Source: Nitrospirota bacterium
GTDB taxonomy: Bacteria > Nitrospirota > Thermodesulfovibrionia > Thermodesulfovibrionales > UBA6898
Reading direction: 5' to 3'
DNA: 64,000 bases
Assembly (NCBI GenBank): GCA_024275975.1
Contig: JAJRYC010000017.1
Location: 1-64,000 of the forward strand
Part shown: positions 53,046 through 62,938 of the stretch, in pieces
Layout of the letters: the number at the start of each line of letters is the position of its first letter
Numbering within the stretch: the stretch's first letter is position 1
The notes under the pieces: model-generated
Seen by the model: only the letters and a program-made list of their open reading frames with translations
What the model was told of the DNA's origin: nothing
The model's database searches: none
Position numbers and translations under genes: made by a program

Positions 53046-55694
53046 CTACGGAAGGTTCTCCTTTGCCGTCCGCTTCGGGTTGTCTCCCTCAGGCTGATAA
53101 TGGCTCCGGACAAATTTTATCTCGTCATCCACCGTCCGGAGTTTTCCGCTGAGTTTAGCATCAAGCAGTTTCCTTAATATTTTCGAATAGACGGGTCCGG
53201 GCGTAAAACCCATCTTCTTCAAGTCTTCGCCGGTAAGAACAGGTTTAATCTTCCTCAGTTCCAGGAGAAATTGTGATATTTCTTTCTTCCTGTTCGCGTC
53301 TTTTGTTGCGGCCATCGAAAAAAGTATTATCTCTATTTTTGCTTTTTCGAGGAGATGGTAGAGACGGACAGGATTTTGTACTGGAAGTTTCCCCAGTATC
53401 ACGGCGGACTTCGACATGCCATTAAGGATCAGCTCTTTGATTCCGGGCGGGGTCGAGAGTCTCTCAAGCGCCTCCTTCCTGTCATCGTCATTCAGCCTCG
53501 AAAGAAGGGCCATCAGGTACAGGACCCCCATATCGGCCTTTTCTTCCATGTAGAGCAGGTTGTACCAGGCCAGCGTTTCATTCATGGACACAAGGGTCGC
53601 CTCGAGCTTTTTATCGAATACCAGCTTCTGGTTTATTACCCGGAGAAGACCTAAATCAGAAAGCCTTTTCAAAGTCCTGACGGGATTCGTCTCCCTGAAT
53701 GCGATAAAAAGCTCCTCGCAGAGCCTGGAGCCGGAAAGCTTCTCGAACAGACTCAGTTTTATCGCCGACTTTATCAGGTTTTCGGTATGTTTGCTGATTT
53801 TAAACCCGAATCTCTCCGAAAATCTCACCGCCCGGAACGCGCGGGTCGGGTCTTCGATACAGCTGAGGTTATGAAGCACCCTTATGGTCTTTTCCTTTAT
53901 ATCGCGCTGTCCCCCGAAGAAATCGATTAACAGACCGAAGTCTTTTGGGTTCAGTTTTATCGCAAGCGCGTTAATTGTAAAGTCCCTTCTGTAAAGATCT
54001 TTTTTTATCGAGGAGATCTCGACCGTCGGCAACGCGGCCGGGGATTCATAGTATTCAGTCCTTGCAGTCTCGATATCAACCCTTAATCCGTCTTTAAATA
54101 TCCGGGCGGTGCCGAAGCTCCTGTGGCACCTCACGGATGCCTTTAATCTCTCACTTAATGCCTTCGCAAATAATATACCGTCTCCTTCAATCACTATATC
54201 TATATCCAGGTTCTCCTGGCCGAGGAGCATATCCCGAACCGTCCCTCCGACCAGATAGGCGCTGAAACCCATGCTGTCCGCCAGATCTCCAGAGACCCTG
54301 AGCAATTCAAAGATCTCACCGGGAAACCGTTCTTTTATCCATGATGACATGTTTCTCCCCACGACCGGCTTTTCTGTTATACCCTCTTTATCGATATGCC
54401 GCCTTCTGAGGAATTCCTCATAAAGTACCCTGAGCAGGTCTGTCCTTGTAATTGCGCCTGTTATCTGGCCGTCTTTTATTACCGGCATAAACCTTTGATT
54501 CTGCTCTATCATAATTTCTTCAATGTCTCTGGCCGGGGTATCCGGCCCCACTGTGATCGCATCTGTGGTAGTGAATTCCATGCATCTATGCGTTTTGAAG
54601 CCATGAAACAACGCTTTTTCCACCGTCTCCCTCGATATCAGGCCGAAATACCTTCCATCCTTCTGAACCGGGAGTACATTGACGCCGTACTTTGTCAGGA
54701 TATCTTCCGCCTCTTTTATGGTGCTGTCCCACTGCATTGTGATTACAGGACTGGTCATTATGTCGGAGGCAATCTTGACGGGTTTTACGTGGCCGGGCAA
54801 AAGCCCGGTTATCCTGTCCGCGACAACCTCGATCGAGGCCTCTTTTATTGTCGCCGAGGCCGCGTTTGGATGTCCACCACCCCCGAACTCCTCCAGAAGC
54901 CCCGCAACATTGAGTTCAGCGACCCTGCTCCTCGCCACTATTAATATCTTGTCCTCCATGCCCAGTATAAGAATTCCGGCGTCAATATCCTCCATATCCA
55001 TTATCCTGTGGACAAGATGCGCCGCGTCCCCCACATAGGTCTCACGGTACGCCTTTGCTATCATGATTTTTATGCCACTAAGGACGATCTCTCTGGATGA
55101 TTTAACAAGCTCATTGAGGAGATCCAGCTCTTCCGCGCCGAACTCCACCTTAAGGAAGTTGGAGACGATGTTCAGGTTCGCCCCTTTTCTCAACAGGTAT
55201 GAAACAGCAAGCAGGTCCCTTTCGGTTGTTGAAGGAAAAAGCAGACGACCGGTCTCTTCATATATGCCGAGCGCAAGAATTGTCGCCTCCATCGGAGTGG
55301 GAGGCAGTTTTTTGTTTTTAAGCAATTCCGTAAAGATCGTGGCAGTAGCTCCTACATCTTCAATCTTCTCGATCTCTCCCCTGATATCTCCTTTTACTAA
55401 TGGATGGTGGTCATAGATATGGACCTTAAGGTCCTTCTTCGACAACAGTTTCGCCAACGGACCGATCCTGCCGGGCTTTTTCGTGTCGACTATAATTAAT
55501 TTCGCCACCCTTGAAAAATCGATCTCTTTTAAGCGCTTAATCTCAACAGGGTTAAATACATCGAGGAAGTCTCTCAGCTTTCGCTCCTGCGACCCGGGAA
55601 AAACCAACTCGGCATGAGGGTATAATTTTTTCGCCGCAACCATTGAGGCAAGAGAGTCAAAGTCGGCGTTTAAATGTGACGTTATTATCTCCAC
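53046..55694 (-). CDS. DHH-CBS-tRNA nucleotidyltransferase/polyA polymerase fusion
   Basis: An 882-aa three-part protein. Residues 1-310 form a DHH/DHHA1 phosphoesterase domain (LNADFDSLASMVAAKKLYPH, VDTKKPGRIGPLAKLLSKKD and IYDHHPL, and EFGGGGHPNAASATIKE). Two CBS repeats follow (DIMTSPVITMQWDSTIKEAE; VGPDTPARDIEEIMIEQNQR). From about residue 470 is the class II nucleotidyltransferase head: FSAYLVGGTVRDMLLGQENL, DIDIVIEGDGI, RRDFTINALAIKLN, then ERFGFKISKHTENLIKSAIK. This is the domain order of A-adding tRNA nucleotidyltransferases in Geobacter/Aquifex-type bacteria. The start ATG is followed by a clean DHH segment. The tRNA-Val in this window already encodes its CCA, so this enzyme serves repair or other tRNAs. 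Confidence 0.92.
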   Translation of the reverse strand: MEIITSHLNADFDSLASMVAAKKLYPHAELVFPGSQERKLRDFLDVFNPVEIKRLKEIDFSRVAKLIIVDTKKPGRIGPLAKLLSKKDLKVHIYDHHPLVKGDIRGEIEKIEDVGATATIFTELLKNKKLPPTPMEATILALGIYEETGRLLFPSTTERDLLAVSYLLRKGANLNIVSNFLKVEFGAEELDLLNELVKSSREIVLSGIKIMIAKAYRETYVGDAAHLVHRIMDMEDIDAGILILGMEDKILIVARSRVAELNVAGLLEEFGGGGHPNAASATIKEASIEVVADRITGLLPGHVKPVKIASDIMTSPVITMQWDSTIKEAEDILTKYGVNVLPVQKDGRYFGLISRETVEKALFHGFKTHRCMEFTTTDAITVGPDTPARDIEEIMIEQNQRFMPVIKDGQITGAITRTDLLRVLYEEFLRRRHIDKEGITEKPVVGRNMSSWIKERFPGEIFELLRVSGDLADSMGFSAYLVGGTVRDMLLGQENLDIDIVIEGDGILFAKALSERLKASVRCHRSFGTARIFKDGLRVDIETARTEYYESPAALPTVEISSIKKDLYRRDFTINALAIKLNPKDFGLLIDFFGGQRDIKEKTIRVLHNLSCIEDPTRAFRAVRFSERFGFKISKHTENLIKSAIKLSLFEKLSGSRLCEELFIAFRETNPVRTLKRLSDLGLLRVINQKLVFDKKLEATLVSMNETLAWYNLLYMEEKADMGVLYLMALLSRLNDDDRKEALERLSTPPGIKELILNGMSKSAVILGKLPVQNPVRLYHLLEKAKIEIILFSMAATKDANRKKEISQFLLELRKIKPVLTGEDLKKMGFTPGPVYSKILRKLLDAKLSGKLRTVDDEIKFVRSHYQPEGDNPKRTAKENLP

Positions 55695-55821
55695 TATATA
55701 TTCTTAACAGTTACGGGGATGAAATACAACTCAAGTCGGCCTTGCCGGACCACCACGGGGCTTTTCCGGCGTATCCGCCGGCGGTTCACTCCGGATCCGG
55801 GTTTATTTCCATACTCCGCGG

Positions 55822-57231
55822 CTATTTACTGTAAACTACTACCCGGTCCCGCCCGCTTTCTTTCGCGGTAAAAAGTGCATCGTCCGCATATGTAATGAGA
55901 TCATCGTGCGTTGTGATTTTTTTGTGAGGATAAACAGATATGCCGATGCTTACAGTCAGCCCTCTTTTGTACTTCATACTTTTAAATTTATGGTCTTTAA
56001 CGGATTTCCTTATTCTTTCAGCCTCCTGCAGAACGCCTTTAAGCGGCGTCTGTGGCAACAGGAAGATGAATTCTTCACCACCGTACCTCGCCAGCACATC
56101 GCTCTTGCGGGAATGCTTTTTGAGCAGCTGGGCAAATTCTTTCAGCACCCTGTCTCCTGTTTTGTGGCCGTAAGCGTCATTAATTTTCTTGAAGTGGTCT
56201 ATGTCTACCATCAGGCAGCCTATCGACTGTGAATATCTCTGGCAGCGGCTGAACTCTTCGATGATGCGATGGTAAAAATACCTGATGTTATATATACCCG
56301 TAAGGTAATCGGTAATAGCAAGTTTTTCGAGCCTGGTTTTTTCGTCTTCCGCCTGTTCAAACAGGAAGGCGTTATAAAGCGCGTTCGCCGATGCATTGGC
56401 AATTGCGTTTAAGAGTTTGATCTCATTCCCCGTGAAGGTCTGTCCTTTCCTGGATGTTCTGAGTAAAAGCGTTCCTATCACCTTTTCACGGAAAATAATC
56501 GGGATAACAAGTATGGAGCGGATCCCCAGCTGCATAAGAATGTCCCTGACTTTCCGCATGATGGGGTCGGTGGTAATGTCATCCACAATAACAGGTTTCT
56601 TTGAGATAAGGGCCTCTGTTATCTCGGGATATTTCTTGAGATTGAGCCTTATACCGGTCAGATTCGGGTCCTCGAAGGTGGCGACAACAAATGCGTTTTT
56701 ATGTATCCAGTCCACTCTGACGATTGAGCACCTTGTCACATGCATAATTTTAGCGATCTGTTCAACAATTTTGAAAAGTATCTCTTTTGGATCAAGGGAA
56801 TCCGAAATTAACTGCGTAACGCAGGTGATCACCTCGAGCTCCTGCATCTCGTTCTTCATCTTTTCGATCAAGTCTTTGCCCAATATTATGCTTTCAAGCT
56901 TATATTCAAGGTCTCTTTCGAGGTACGGCTTATAGATATACCTGCTCACATGATGAACAACAGCGTTTTCGACGCCTTTTTTGATGTCCCCGGTAACAAT
57001 AGCGATGGATGGGAACCTGGTTATTTTGTCGGAAACCACCGCCAGGAGTGGTTCCTCGACAATAACAGCTAAAGGCCGTTTCCGGGTTATACACCTTATA
57101 AAAGATTGAGCGCTTTTATAGTACCTTGGATTATAAATCTTTATGTTTTTGAAGAAATTCTGAAGAAATTCCGATAAAACATCATTTTGAACCAGCACCG
57201 CCACTTCTTTCTTGATCATGCTCTCCACCAA
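55822..57231 (-). CDS. diguanylate cyclase with GAF domain
   Basis: A 469-aa signalling protein making cyclic di-GMP. Residues 1-120 are receiver-like without a clear phospho-Asp. The middle part is a GAF domain (about 130-290; MHVTRCSIVRVDWIHKNAFV and LVIPIIFREKVIGTLLLRTS). The C-terminal GGDEF domain (300-469) has VDIDHFKKINDAYGHKTGD, active site YGGEEFIFLLP (GGEEF) near residue 380, and RKSD (RXXD) five residues before it, so product inhibition at the I-site is expected. c-di-GMP commonly controls EPS production, which fits the locus here. Confidence 0.93.
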   Translation of the reverse strand: MVESMIKKEVAVLVQNDVLSEFLQNFFKNIKIYNPRYYKSAQSFIRCITRKRPLAVIVEEPLLAVVSDKITRFPSIAIVTGDIKKGVENAVVHHVSRYIYKPYLERDLEYKLESIILGKDLIEKMKNEMQELEVITCVTQLISDSLDPKEILFKIVEQIAKIMHVTRCSIVRVDWIHKNAFVVATFEDPNLTGIRLNLKKYPEITEALISKKPVIVDDITTDPIMRKVRDILMQLGIRSILVIPIIFREKVIGTLLLRTSRKGQTFTGNEIKLLNAIANASANALYNAFLFEQAEDEKTRLEKLAITDYLTGIYNIRYFYHRIIEEFSRCQRYSQSIGCLMVDIDHFKKINDAYGHKTGDRVLKEFAQLLKKHSRKSDVLARYGGEEFIFLLPQTPLKGVLQEAERIRKSVKDHKFKSMKYKRGLTVSIGISVYPHKKITTHDDLITYADDALFTAKESGRDRVVVYSK

Positions 57232-57442
57232 GTCAACCCAGGATAATATACATCTTTATGTCTGGTATATTATCCTGATTTATTTATACTGTGTCAAAAC
57301 AAGAACCGACCGGACACACTCCATGAAAAATTCATCCTGTTCTACCGCAGGAGCATATTACTTGCTTGACAATCAGGAATTATTCTGACAAGAGCGCATG
57401 GATTTCCAGCAGGATTACATCTGATTTCCAGACTGCGGGACG

Positions 57443-57634
57443 CTATTCTTCCACAGTGATGGCCTCAACCGGGCAGTTCTCCTCGGCAGCTTCACAACAG
57501 CCGACAAATTCACACGCCCCGGCATCCATCACCTCCGCCATGCCAACGGCTTCATCAAGATGAAACACGGCAGGGCATATCTCCTCACACGCGCCGCAGC
57601 CTATGCACAGCTCCGGGTCAATAGCAACGTTCAT
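57443..57634 (-). CDS. ferredoxin, [4Fe-4S]
   Basis: A 63-aa acidic ferredoxin. It begins MNVAIDPELCIGCGACEEIC with CX2CX2CX3CP at residues 10-20, and a C-terminal Cys-Pro (ENCPVEAITVEE) completing one cluster. The second half has CEFVGCCEAAEENCP, with additional Cys but not a full second motif, so one cluster is likely, as in the Desulfovibrio/Thermotoga single-cluster type. The stop and the next gene overlap by one base, so it may be electron carrier for that product. Confidence 0.93.
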   Translation of the reverse strand: MNVAIDPELCIGCGACEEICPAVFHLDEAVGMAEVMDAGACEFVGCCEAAEENCPVEAITVEE

Positions 57635-58575
57635 TACATCTCCTCGATTACAGCGGCAGCCAGAAGAGGGAACATGATTTCATGGTGCCCTGTTAAGGCA
57701 TAGTTCCGTCCACTCTCAAGTGTCGGCCTTCTGAGGACATTCTCCCTGGGCCTGTAATGCTGTATAAAATCCATATTAACAGTTGTTATGTTCTGCACCT
57801 TGTTTCCGAGATTTCTTGCGATGTTCAGGCACTTAAGAAAGACTTCGGGCAATATAACAGCCGATCCCAGATTTATATAAACACCCCCTTCAAGGTCTGC
57901 TATAACCGAAGCCAGCAGCCTGAAATCATCCATGCTGCCTTTGCCTATCGCCGCGCCGTCGGCTTCGGGATGCATATGTATTATATCGGTGCCCAGAGCG
58001 ACATGCACCGTCAGCGGCATATCCAGACCATACGCGCACGCGAATATGCTTTTTTCCTTGAACTCAAACTTCCCCTTGTAAATATATTCTCCGATGGCCT
58101 TTCCGATCCCGTATCCCTTTTTTATTCCCCTGTTAATCGCAAGATTTACTCCCCTGCCCGTATCTTTCGCCATGCCGAAAGAGCCCGAGCAGAGTTCCGC
58201 CGCCACATCCTCGGATGTATGTCCGGCCAGTGCAATCTCGAAATCGTGGATAGCGCCTGCACCGTTTACAGCTATGGCTGTTATGACCTCTTTTTTTATC
58301 AGTTCTATAATTAACGGAGAAAGCCCCAGCTTTACCGGATGAGCGCCCATTCCCAAAATGACAGGCCTCCGGTCCGCCCTTGCCGAAACTATGGCCTTTA
58401 CTACCGACCTGAAGTCTCTCGCGGCATAAACATCAGGCAGTTTATCCAGGAATTCATGCACGGTCCCACCCTTAACAGGCGCTTCAGCAAAAGACTTTAT
58501 GTTGACCATGCTCTTCCTGCTGCACAATGAATATGATTTTACTGATTTTAGAGAAACGGGATGATACTTTTTCAT
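57634..58575 (-). CDS. deoxyhypusine-synthase-like protein of unknown function
   Basis: About 313 aa from the Met beginning MKKYHPVSLKSVKSYSLCSR; an extension to 58614 would add hydrophobic residues without a ribosome site. The body shows PVILGMGAHPVKLGLSPLII, VNGAGAIHDFEIALAGHTSE, GSFGMAKDTGRGVNLAINRG and VHVALGTDIIHMHPEADGAA. The NAD-like Rossmann segments and the repeated Gly/Ala turns resemble the deoxyhypusine synthase superfamily, but the active-site Lys motif is not obvious and bacteria of this type lack eIF5A-like substrates. Conserved homologues in Geobacter are, as I recall, mostly hypothetical. Next to a ferredoxin. Confidence 0.6.
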   Translation of the reverse strand: MKKYHPVSLKSVKSYSLCSRKSMVNIKSFAEAPVKGGTVHEFLDKLPDVYAARDFRSVVKAIVSARADRRPVILGMGAHPVKLGLSPLIIELIKKEVITAIAVNGAGAIHDFEIALAGHTSEDVAAELCSGSFGMAKDTGRGVNLAINRGIKKGYGIGKAIGEYIYKGKFEFKEKSIFACAYGLDMPLTVHVALGTDIIHMHPEADGAAIGKGSMDDFRLLASVIADLEGGVYINLGSAVILPEVFLKCLNIARNLGNKVQNITTVNMDFIQHYRPRENVLRRPTLESGRNYALTGHHEIMFPLLAAAVIEEM

Positions 58576-58606
58576 AGAATAAATTTTAACATATAACAAC
58601 CATATA

Positions 58607-58800
58607 CTGAACATTGAACTTTAAACGTTGAACTTCTTTTGTCCGTTGCTTTTCAGTCTGTTAACGTAGAACCTTGAACATAGAACGTAGAACTTCTTTT
58701 ATCTGTTGTTCTTTGCTCTTTGCGTCTTTTGTCTCTTAACCTTGAACGTTGAACATAGAACATTGAACTTCTGTTGTCCGTTACGCTATGCGCTATGCTT
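58607..58800. repeat. nested heptamer/65-bp tandem repeat tract
   Basis: Three imperfect units of about 60-70 bases. Each begins with 3-4 copies of a heptamer TTGAACN or TAGAACN and continues with TTCTTTTGTCCGTTGC or variants, then (in the first and third units) TTTTCAG. For example 58740-58768 has TTGAACG, TTGAACA, TAGAACA and TTGAACT. It lies between ntrX and the deoxyhypusine-synthase-like gene, both minus-strand. Confidence 0.65.
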
Positions 58801-58807
58801 TTCAGAG

Positions 58808-60151
58808 TCAGGAGACTTTTATGTCATATGCCTTGACCTTGCGGTGGAGATTGCTTCTCTCGATATCAAGCACCTCGGCGGTCCTTGATATATTCCAGGC
58901 ATTCTCCCGCAGTTTTCTGGTTATAAAATCCTTCTCAAAAGAATCCCTGGCATCCCTGAGCGTCCTGAGCGCAAAATAGTCGGAACCGGATGAATCGCCC
59001 ATAACAATATCGGCCTTGGTGATTGTGGTCGAGGGAGTCATGATAACAAGCCGCTCCAATATATTTTTAAGCTCCCTGATGTTTCCGGGCCATGCGTGTT
59101 TCTGGAGAATCCTGACCGCTTCCGGCACAATCGTCTTCGGCTGCTGCCTGTACTCGGAGGCGAACATCCGGAGAAAATGCTCGACCAGCACCGGGATGTC
59201 CTCGGCCCTCTCCTTGAGCGCCGGGACCTTTAGGGGAATGACATTCAGCCTGAAAAAAAGGTCGCTCCTGAAATTGCCGTTTTTTACTTCTTCATCGAGG
59301 TGCTTGTTTGTGGCTGAAATGATCCTTACATCAACCTTGATGTTCTTATCTCCCCCGACACGCTGGAATTCCTGGGTCTCGACAGCCCTGAGGACCTTCG
59401 CCTGTGTCTGTAACGACATGTCCCCTATCTCGTCAAGGAAAAGCGTGCCCCCGTCGGCAAGTTCGAACTTGCCCTTTTTCTTCTCAAAAGCGCCTGTAAA
59501 CGAACCCTTCTCATGGCCAAACAATTCACTTTCGATCAATTCCTGCGGGATGGCGGCGCAGTTCACCTCTACAAACGGCCGGCCGGCCCTCGGGCTGTTC
59601 TCATGCAGAAGGTGCGCGACGAGTTCCTTGCCCGAACCGCTTTCGCCGAGTATCAAGACCCTGCTGTTACTGGCGGCAGCCAGTTTTATCTGTCCCCTGA
59701 GCTGCTGCATCTTTACCGAATCGCCTACCAGTTGCCATTTTTTGAGGAGATTTTCGCGGAGATTTCTATTCTCTATCTCAAGATTTTTTTTCTCGAGAGC
59801 CCTGTTGACCGCCAAAAGAATCTTTTCCATCGAAAGCGGCTTCTCAAGAAAATCATATGCCCCGATCTTTGTGGCCTTCACCGCAAGCTCGACATTGGCA
59901 TGCCCGGAAATGATTATCACGGGGAGTTCGGGATTGATCTCCCTGATCCCTTTCATCGTCTCGATACCGTCCATGCCCGAAAGCCAGACGTCGAGAATAA
60001 CAATGTCCGGAGCAGCCTCCTTCGCGAGACCCAACGCCTTTTCACCCGAGCCAGCGGTAACAGGCTCAAACCCTTCATCCTCGAATATCCCCGAGAGGGT
60101 CTCCCTAATCGACTCTTCATCGTCAACTATCATTACAACCGGTTTCGGCAT
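58808..60151 (-). CDS. ntrX: sigma-54-dependent response regulator NtrX
   Basis: A 447-aa response regulator. The receiver domain has IVDDEESIRETLSGIFEDEG, phospho-Asp in VILDVWLSGMDGI (near 53) and YDFLEKPLS (Lys). The AAA+ domain has Walker A LGESGSGKELVAHLLHENS, GSFTGAFEKKKGKFELADGG (GAFTGA loop, here GSFTGAF), Walker B GTLFLDEIGDM. The C terminus carries a Fis-type helix-turn-helix (LRENAWNISRTAEVLDIERS). Adjacent to its kinase ntrY, in the usual ntrY-ntrX order, so it likely activates sigma-54 promoters in nitrogen or envelope control. Confidence 0.94.
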   Translation of the reverse strand: MPKPVVMIVDDEESIRETLSGIFEDEGFEPVTAGSGEKALGLAKEAAPDIVILDVWLSGMDGIETMKGIREINPELPVIIISGHANVELAVKATKIGAYDFLEKPLSMEKILLAVNRALEKKNLEIENRNLRENLLKKWQLVGDSVKMQQLRGQIKLAAASNSRVLILGESGSGKELVAHLLHENSPRAGRPFVEVNCAAIPQELIESELFGHEKGSFTGAFEKKKGKFELADGGTLFLDEIGDMSLQTQAKVLRAVETQEFQRVGGDKNIKVDVRIISATNKHLDEEVKNGNFRSDLFFRLNVIPLKVPALKERAEDIPVLVEHFLRMFASEYRQQPKTIVPEAVRILQKHAWPGNIRELKNILERLVIMTPSTTITKADIVMGDSSGSDYFALRTLRDARDSFEKDFITRKLRENAWNISRTAEVLDIERSNLHRKVKAYDIKVS

Positions 60152-62188
60152 CTAACCTTCCTTTATGGGCAGTTCTATCGCGAATATGGTGCCTCTCGGC
60201 TTATTGTCCTTTATTCTTATATAGCCTCTGTGTTCCGTTATCACCCTGCCGGCTATCGCAAGGCCGAGTCCTGTGCCATCCTTTTTGGTGGAGAAATAAG
60301 GCAGGAATAACTTCTCCTTGTCTTCTCCAAGTATGCCGGGGCCGTCGTCTTCTATATCGACATAAGCCCTGTTTGACGCAATATCATGATTAATCACAAT
60401 ATGGATTCTGCCTTTATTCTGCATAGCCTCAATCGCGTTGTCAACAATGTTTATGATGACTCGCTTGAACTGCTCGGGGTCCAGTTCAACCGGCGGTTCG
60501 TCTTCCTGCTTTGAGACTCTGATCTCCAGTTCTTTGTAATCTTTATACAGGTTGGCGATACCCTCTATAATATTAGAAATCAGGACCGGACTTTTATTTA
60601 TTTCCGGCATCTTGCCAAACCTTGAGAATTCATTAACAAGCCTTTTTAAGCTTTCGACCTCTTTGATTATGGTCTTTGTGGAGCGTTCAAACACCTTCCC
60701 GAAATCCTCATCCTTGTTCTGCCATTTCTTGATCATATGGTCTGTCGAAAGCTTTATGGGAGTCAACGGATTTTTAATCTCATGAGCCACCCTCCTGGCA
60801 ACTTCCTCCCATGCCAGAGCTTTCTGAGCCCTCACGATCTCCGTAAGATCATCAAAAACAACAATGGTGCCGAGGAAGTTCTCTCCATCCATAAGGCTGG
60901 TAATAAAAACCCTCAACAATATTCTTTTGCCATTGATGTTAGCCCTGATCTCCTTTTCTACTCCCTTGAACTCTTTTATCCTTATGTTTTTGACCGTCTT
61001 TTTGAGTTCCCCGGAATTCAGCATTGATAACAGGACCGTATAATTTTTGTTGATTATCTCTTCGGGCGTTATATTCAGAATCGCGCATGCCGCGCTGTTA
61101 ACAGTCAGTATGTTTCCCGCCGTATCCAGGGATATAACGCCGGAATTAATGTTTTCGAGTATATTCTCGATTATGAGCCTCCGCCTGTCCGACTCCAGGT
61201 ACGCATGCTGCAGGGACTCCTTGCCCGCCTTCATTTCTTTCACCATATGGTTAAAAGAACGCACGAGCAGGCCGATCTCGTCGTCCCTGTTGATATCTAT
61301 CTCAATATCAAGATTGCCTTGGGCCACCTGCTCTGTTGAACGGGCAAGCGCCTGTATCGGGTCGGTAATGCCGCGTGATATCCGGAGGGCGACCCATAAG
61401 GCCATGAATACTATCAGCGAAGTGAAAAAGAGCAGTATCAGAAGATAGTTCATTTTTATCGGGGATTTCCATGATTCCAATGTCAGGTAGTTCTTGTATG
61501 TCTCTTTTATCTTCTCGGCGTTTCTTCTGATATCTCCACTCATGAAAGATTCAACTATAGTTACTCCCGTCTGCTTTTCACCATCATATTCCGGGACAAC
61601 GGCCCTGATGAAGTCTCCGTCGGCGCCAGTTATTACTTCCGTGGCGGCTTTTCCATTAAATCCCGCCGTGACTGTTTCTGTCGCATCTTCAGGTATATCC
61701 TTAAGATGCCGCACGGTGTAATTATCAGGCACCTGCTTGCCGGAAACAAGTGCTTTGGCGAACAAAAGGGTCTGCCTTCGCTGCATTTCATAAGCAGACC
61801 GCGCAATCTCGATAGACTGATTCAGGGGCTCTTTTATCTGCGGGTCAAACCACCTGTCAAGATAGTTTGTGACGATGCCGCTCGATATAATAAAGAGAAA
61901 TGCCGAGGGAATCAGTGTGAGCCCGACAAGCACAACAACAAATTTTGTTTTGAATTTATAGCCAAGGACCCTGTGTTTTCTTCCGAGGTATACCTTCACC
62001 AGGCTCTTGCCGACAAAAAACATCAGAACAAGCATGGCGAGCAGATTCAGATTCAACAGGACAAACAGCATGAGTTTTGTCGGGAAAGGTACGTTTTCTA
62101 TTCCCATGTAGTGAATTTCCACTCCAAAGACAGCGATAATCAGAAGCGCGACCACCACAAGAAAGACCGTATAACGGAAATTCCTCAC
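60152..62188 (-). CDS. ntrY: sensor histidine kinase NtrY-like
   Basis: A 678-aa membrane histidine kinase. Three helices near the N terminus (residues 5-105) precede a periplasmic/sensor segment, then a helix (LLILLFFTSLIVFMALWVAL), a HAMP domain (ITDPIQALARSTEQVAQGNL), a PAS domain, HisKA with the phospho-His in VARRVAHEIKNPLTPIKLS near residue 466, and an HATPase_c domain with N box (VDNAIEAMQNKG) and G boxes (EDDGPGILGEDKE, DGTGLGLAIAGRVI). Its partner ntrX is immediately downstream. The overlap with the upstream DUF4390 gene is 4 bases, so the three are one operon. Confidence 0.93.
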   Translation of the reverse strand: MRNFRYTVFLVVVALLIIAVFGVEIHYMGIENVPFPTKLMLFVLLNLNLLAMLVLMFFVGKSLVKVYLGRKHRVLGYKFKTKFVVVLVGLTLIPSAFLFIISSGIVTNYLDRWFDPQIKEPLNQSIEIARSAYEMQRRQTLLFAKALVSGKQVPDNYTVRHLKDIPEDATETVTAGFNGKAATEVITGADGDFIRAVVPEYDGEKQTGVTIVESFMSGDIRRNAEKIKETYKNYLTLESWKSPIKMNYLLILLFFTSLIVFMALWVALRISRGITDPIQALARSTEQVAQGNLDIEIDINRDDEIGLLVRSFNHMVKEMKAGKESLQHAYLESDRRRLIIENILENINSGVISLDTAGNILTVNSAACAILNITPEEIINKNYTVLLSMLNSGELKKTVKNIRIKEFKGVEKEIRANINGKRILLRVFITSLMDGENFLGTIVVFDDLTEIVRAQKALAWEEVARRVAHEIKNPLTPIKLSTDHMIKKWQNKDEDFGKVFERSTKTIIKEVESLKRLVNEFSRFGKMPEINKSPVLISNIIEGIANLYKDYKELEIRVSKQEDEPPVELDPEQFKRVIINIVDNAIEAMQNKGRIHIVINHDIASNRAYVDIEDDGPGILGEDKEKLFLPYFSTKKDGTGLGLAIAGRVITEHRGYIRIKDNKPRGTIFAIELPIKEG

Positions 62189-62745
62189 TTTACTCCCTTA
62201 ATAACAAAATTAGCCGAGTCTTTTACCGCCCTGAATTCGTTTTCGGACAGGAAGATGAAGATATACCTGATAACAGGAGGGATTTTGCGTATCTTTGACT
62301 CTACAGTGACTCTCACGAAATATCTGCCTGGATCGAGTTCCCTTATGTTGGTAAGCTTCAGGTCCCTGAACGACAATGTCCAGCCGAGCATTGATTCGAG
62401 TGACCTGAACCGCTTCTCGATAATTACATTGCCGTCGGATGACGTAGCAACATACTCTTTTTTGATGGGGTCCGACTTAACCGTCCTGGAATAATACTTT
62501 CCAAGCACAAATTCATTCGGCCAGATGTTCCATATCCTGAACAGATCGATATAAAAATTAAATTCCTTATCAATGCCCTGCTTGATCTCCAGGATATTTT
62601 TCTCTTCGAGTTTAATCGAAAAAGTCACGTAAATATCATCATCGGCAATTTCAACTCCGGGTCCGGAAATCCCCTGTCCTTCCGAACGGGCTGGCGCAAG
62701 GACAGAGATGATAAGCAGTAAAAATGCAATATATTGTCTTAACAT
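62185..62745 (-). CDS. DUF4390 secreted protein
   Basis: A 186-aa exported protein with a signal peptide (MLRQYIAFLLLIISVLAPAR). The mature part is a beta-rich DUF4390-like domain (DDDIYVTFSIKLEEKNILEI, NFYIDLFRIWNIWPNEFVLG, YVATSSDGNVIIEKRF). In Geobacter-type genomes it precedes ntrY/ntrX. Function unknown; it may act with the periplasmic sensor part of NtrY. It overlaps ntrY by 4 bases. Confidence 0.82.
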   Translation of the reverse strand: MLRQYIAFLLLIISVLAPARSEGQGISGPGVEIADDDIYVTFSIKLEEKNILEIKQGIDKEFNFYIDLFRIWNIWPNEFVLGKYYSRTVKSDPIKKEYVATSSDGNVIIEKRFRSLESMLGWTLSFRDLKLTNIRELDPGRYFVRVTVESKIRKIPPVIRYIFIFLSENEFRAVKDSANFVIKGVK

Positions 62746-62938
62746 TAAGGCCAGGCAACTCCTATAAAAATTATTTCCATTATAACATACCGATTATGTA
62801 TAGTATTTAGTAACAATACCGGGACTAAAACAGAAGCCGGGATGAAAAAAGATGCGGAAAATTTATGATTTTTCAGAAAAATATCTGTTATTTCCTGCTT
62901 CCGACCGGTGATTTCCGGATATTTCATGGAGGTTAATT

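Noticed and set aside
58607-58800. CRISPR array
   Set aside because: The repeats are short and degenerate and no unique spacers of uniform length or cas genes are present.
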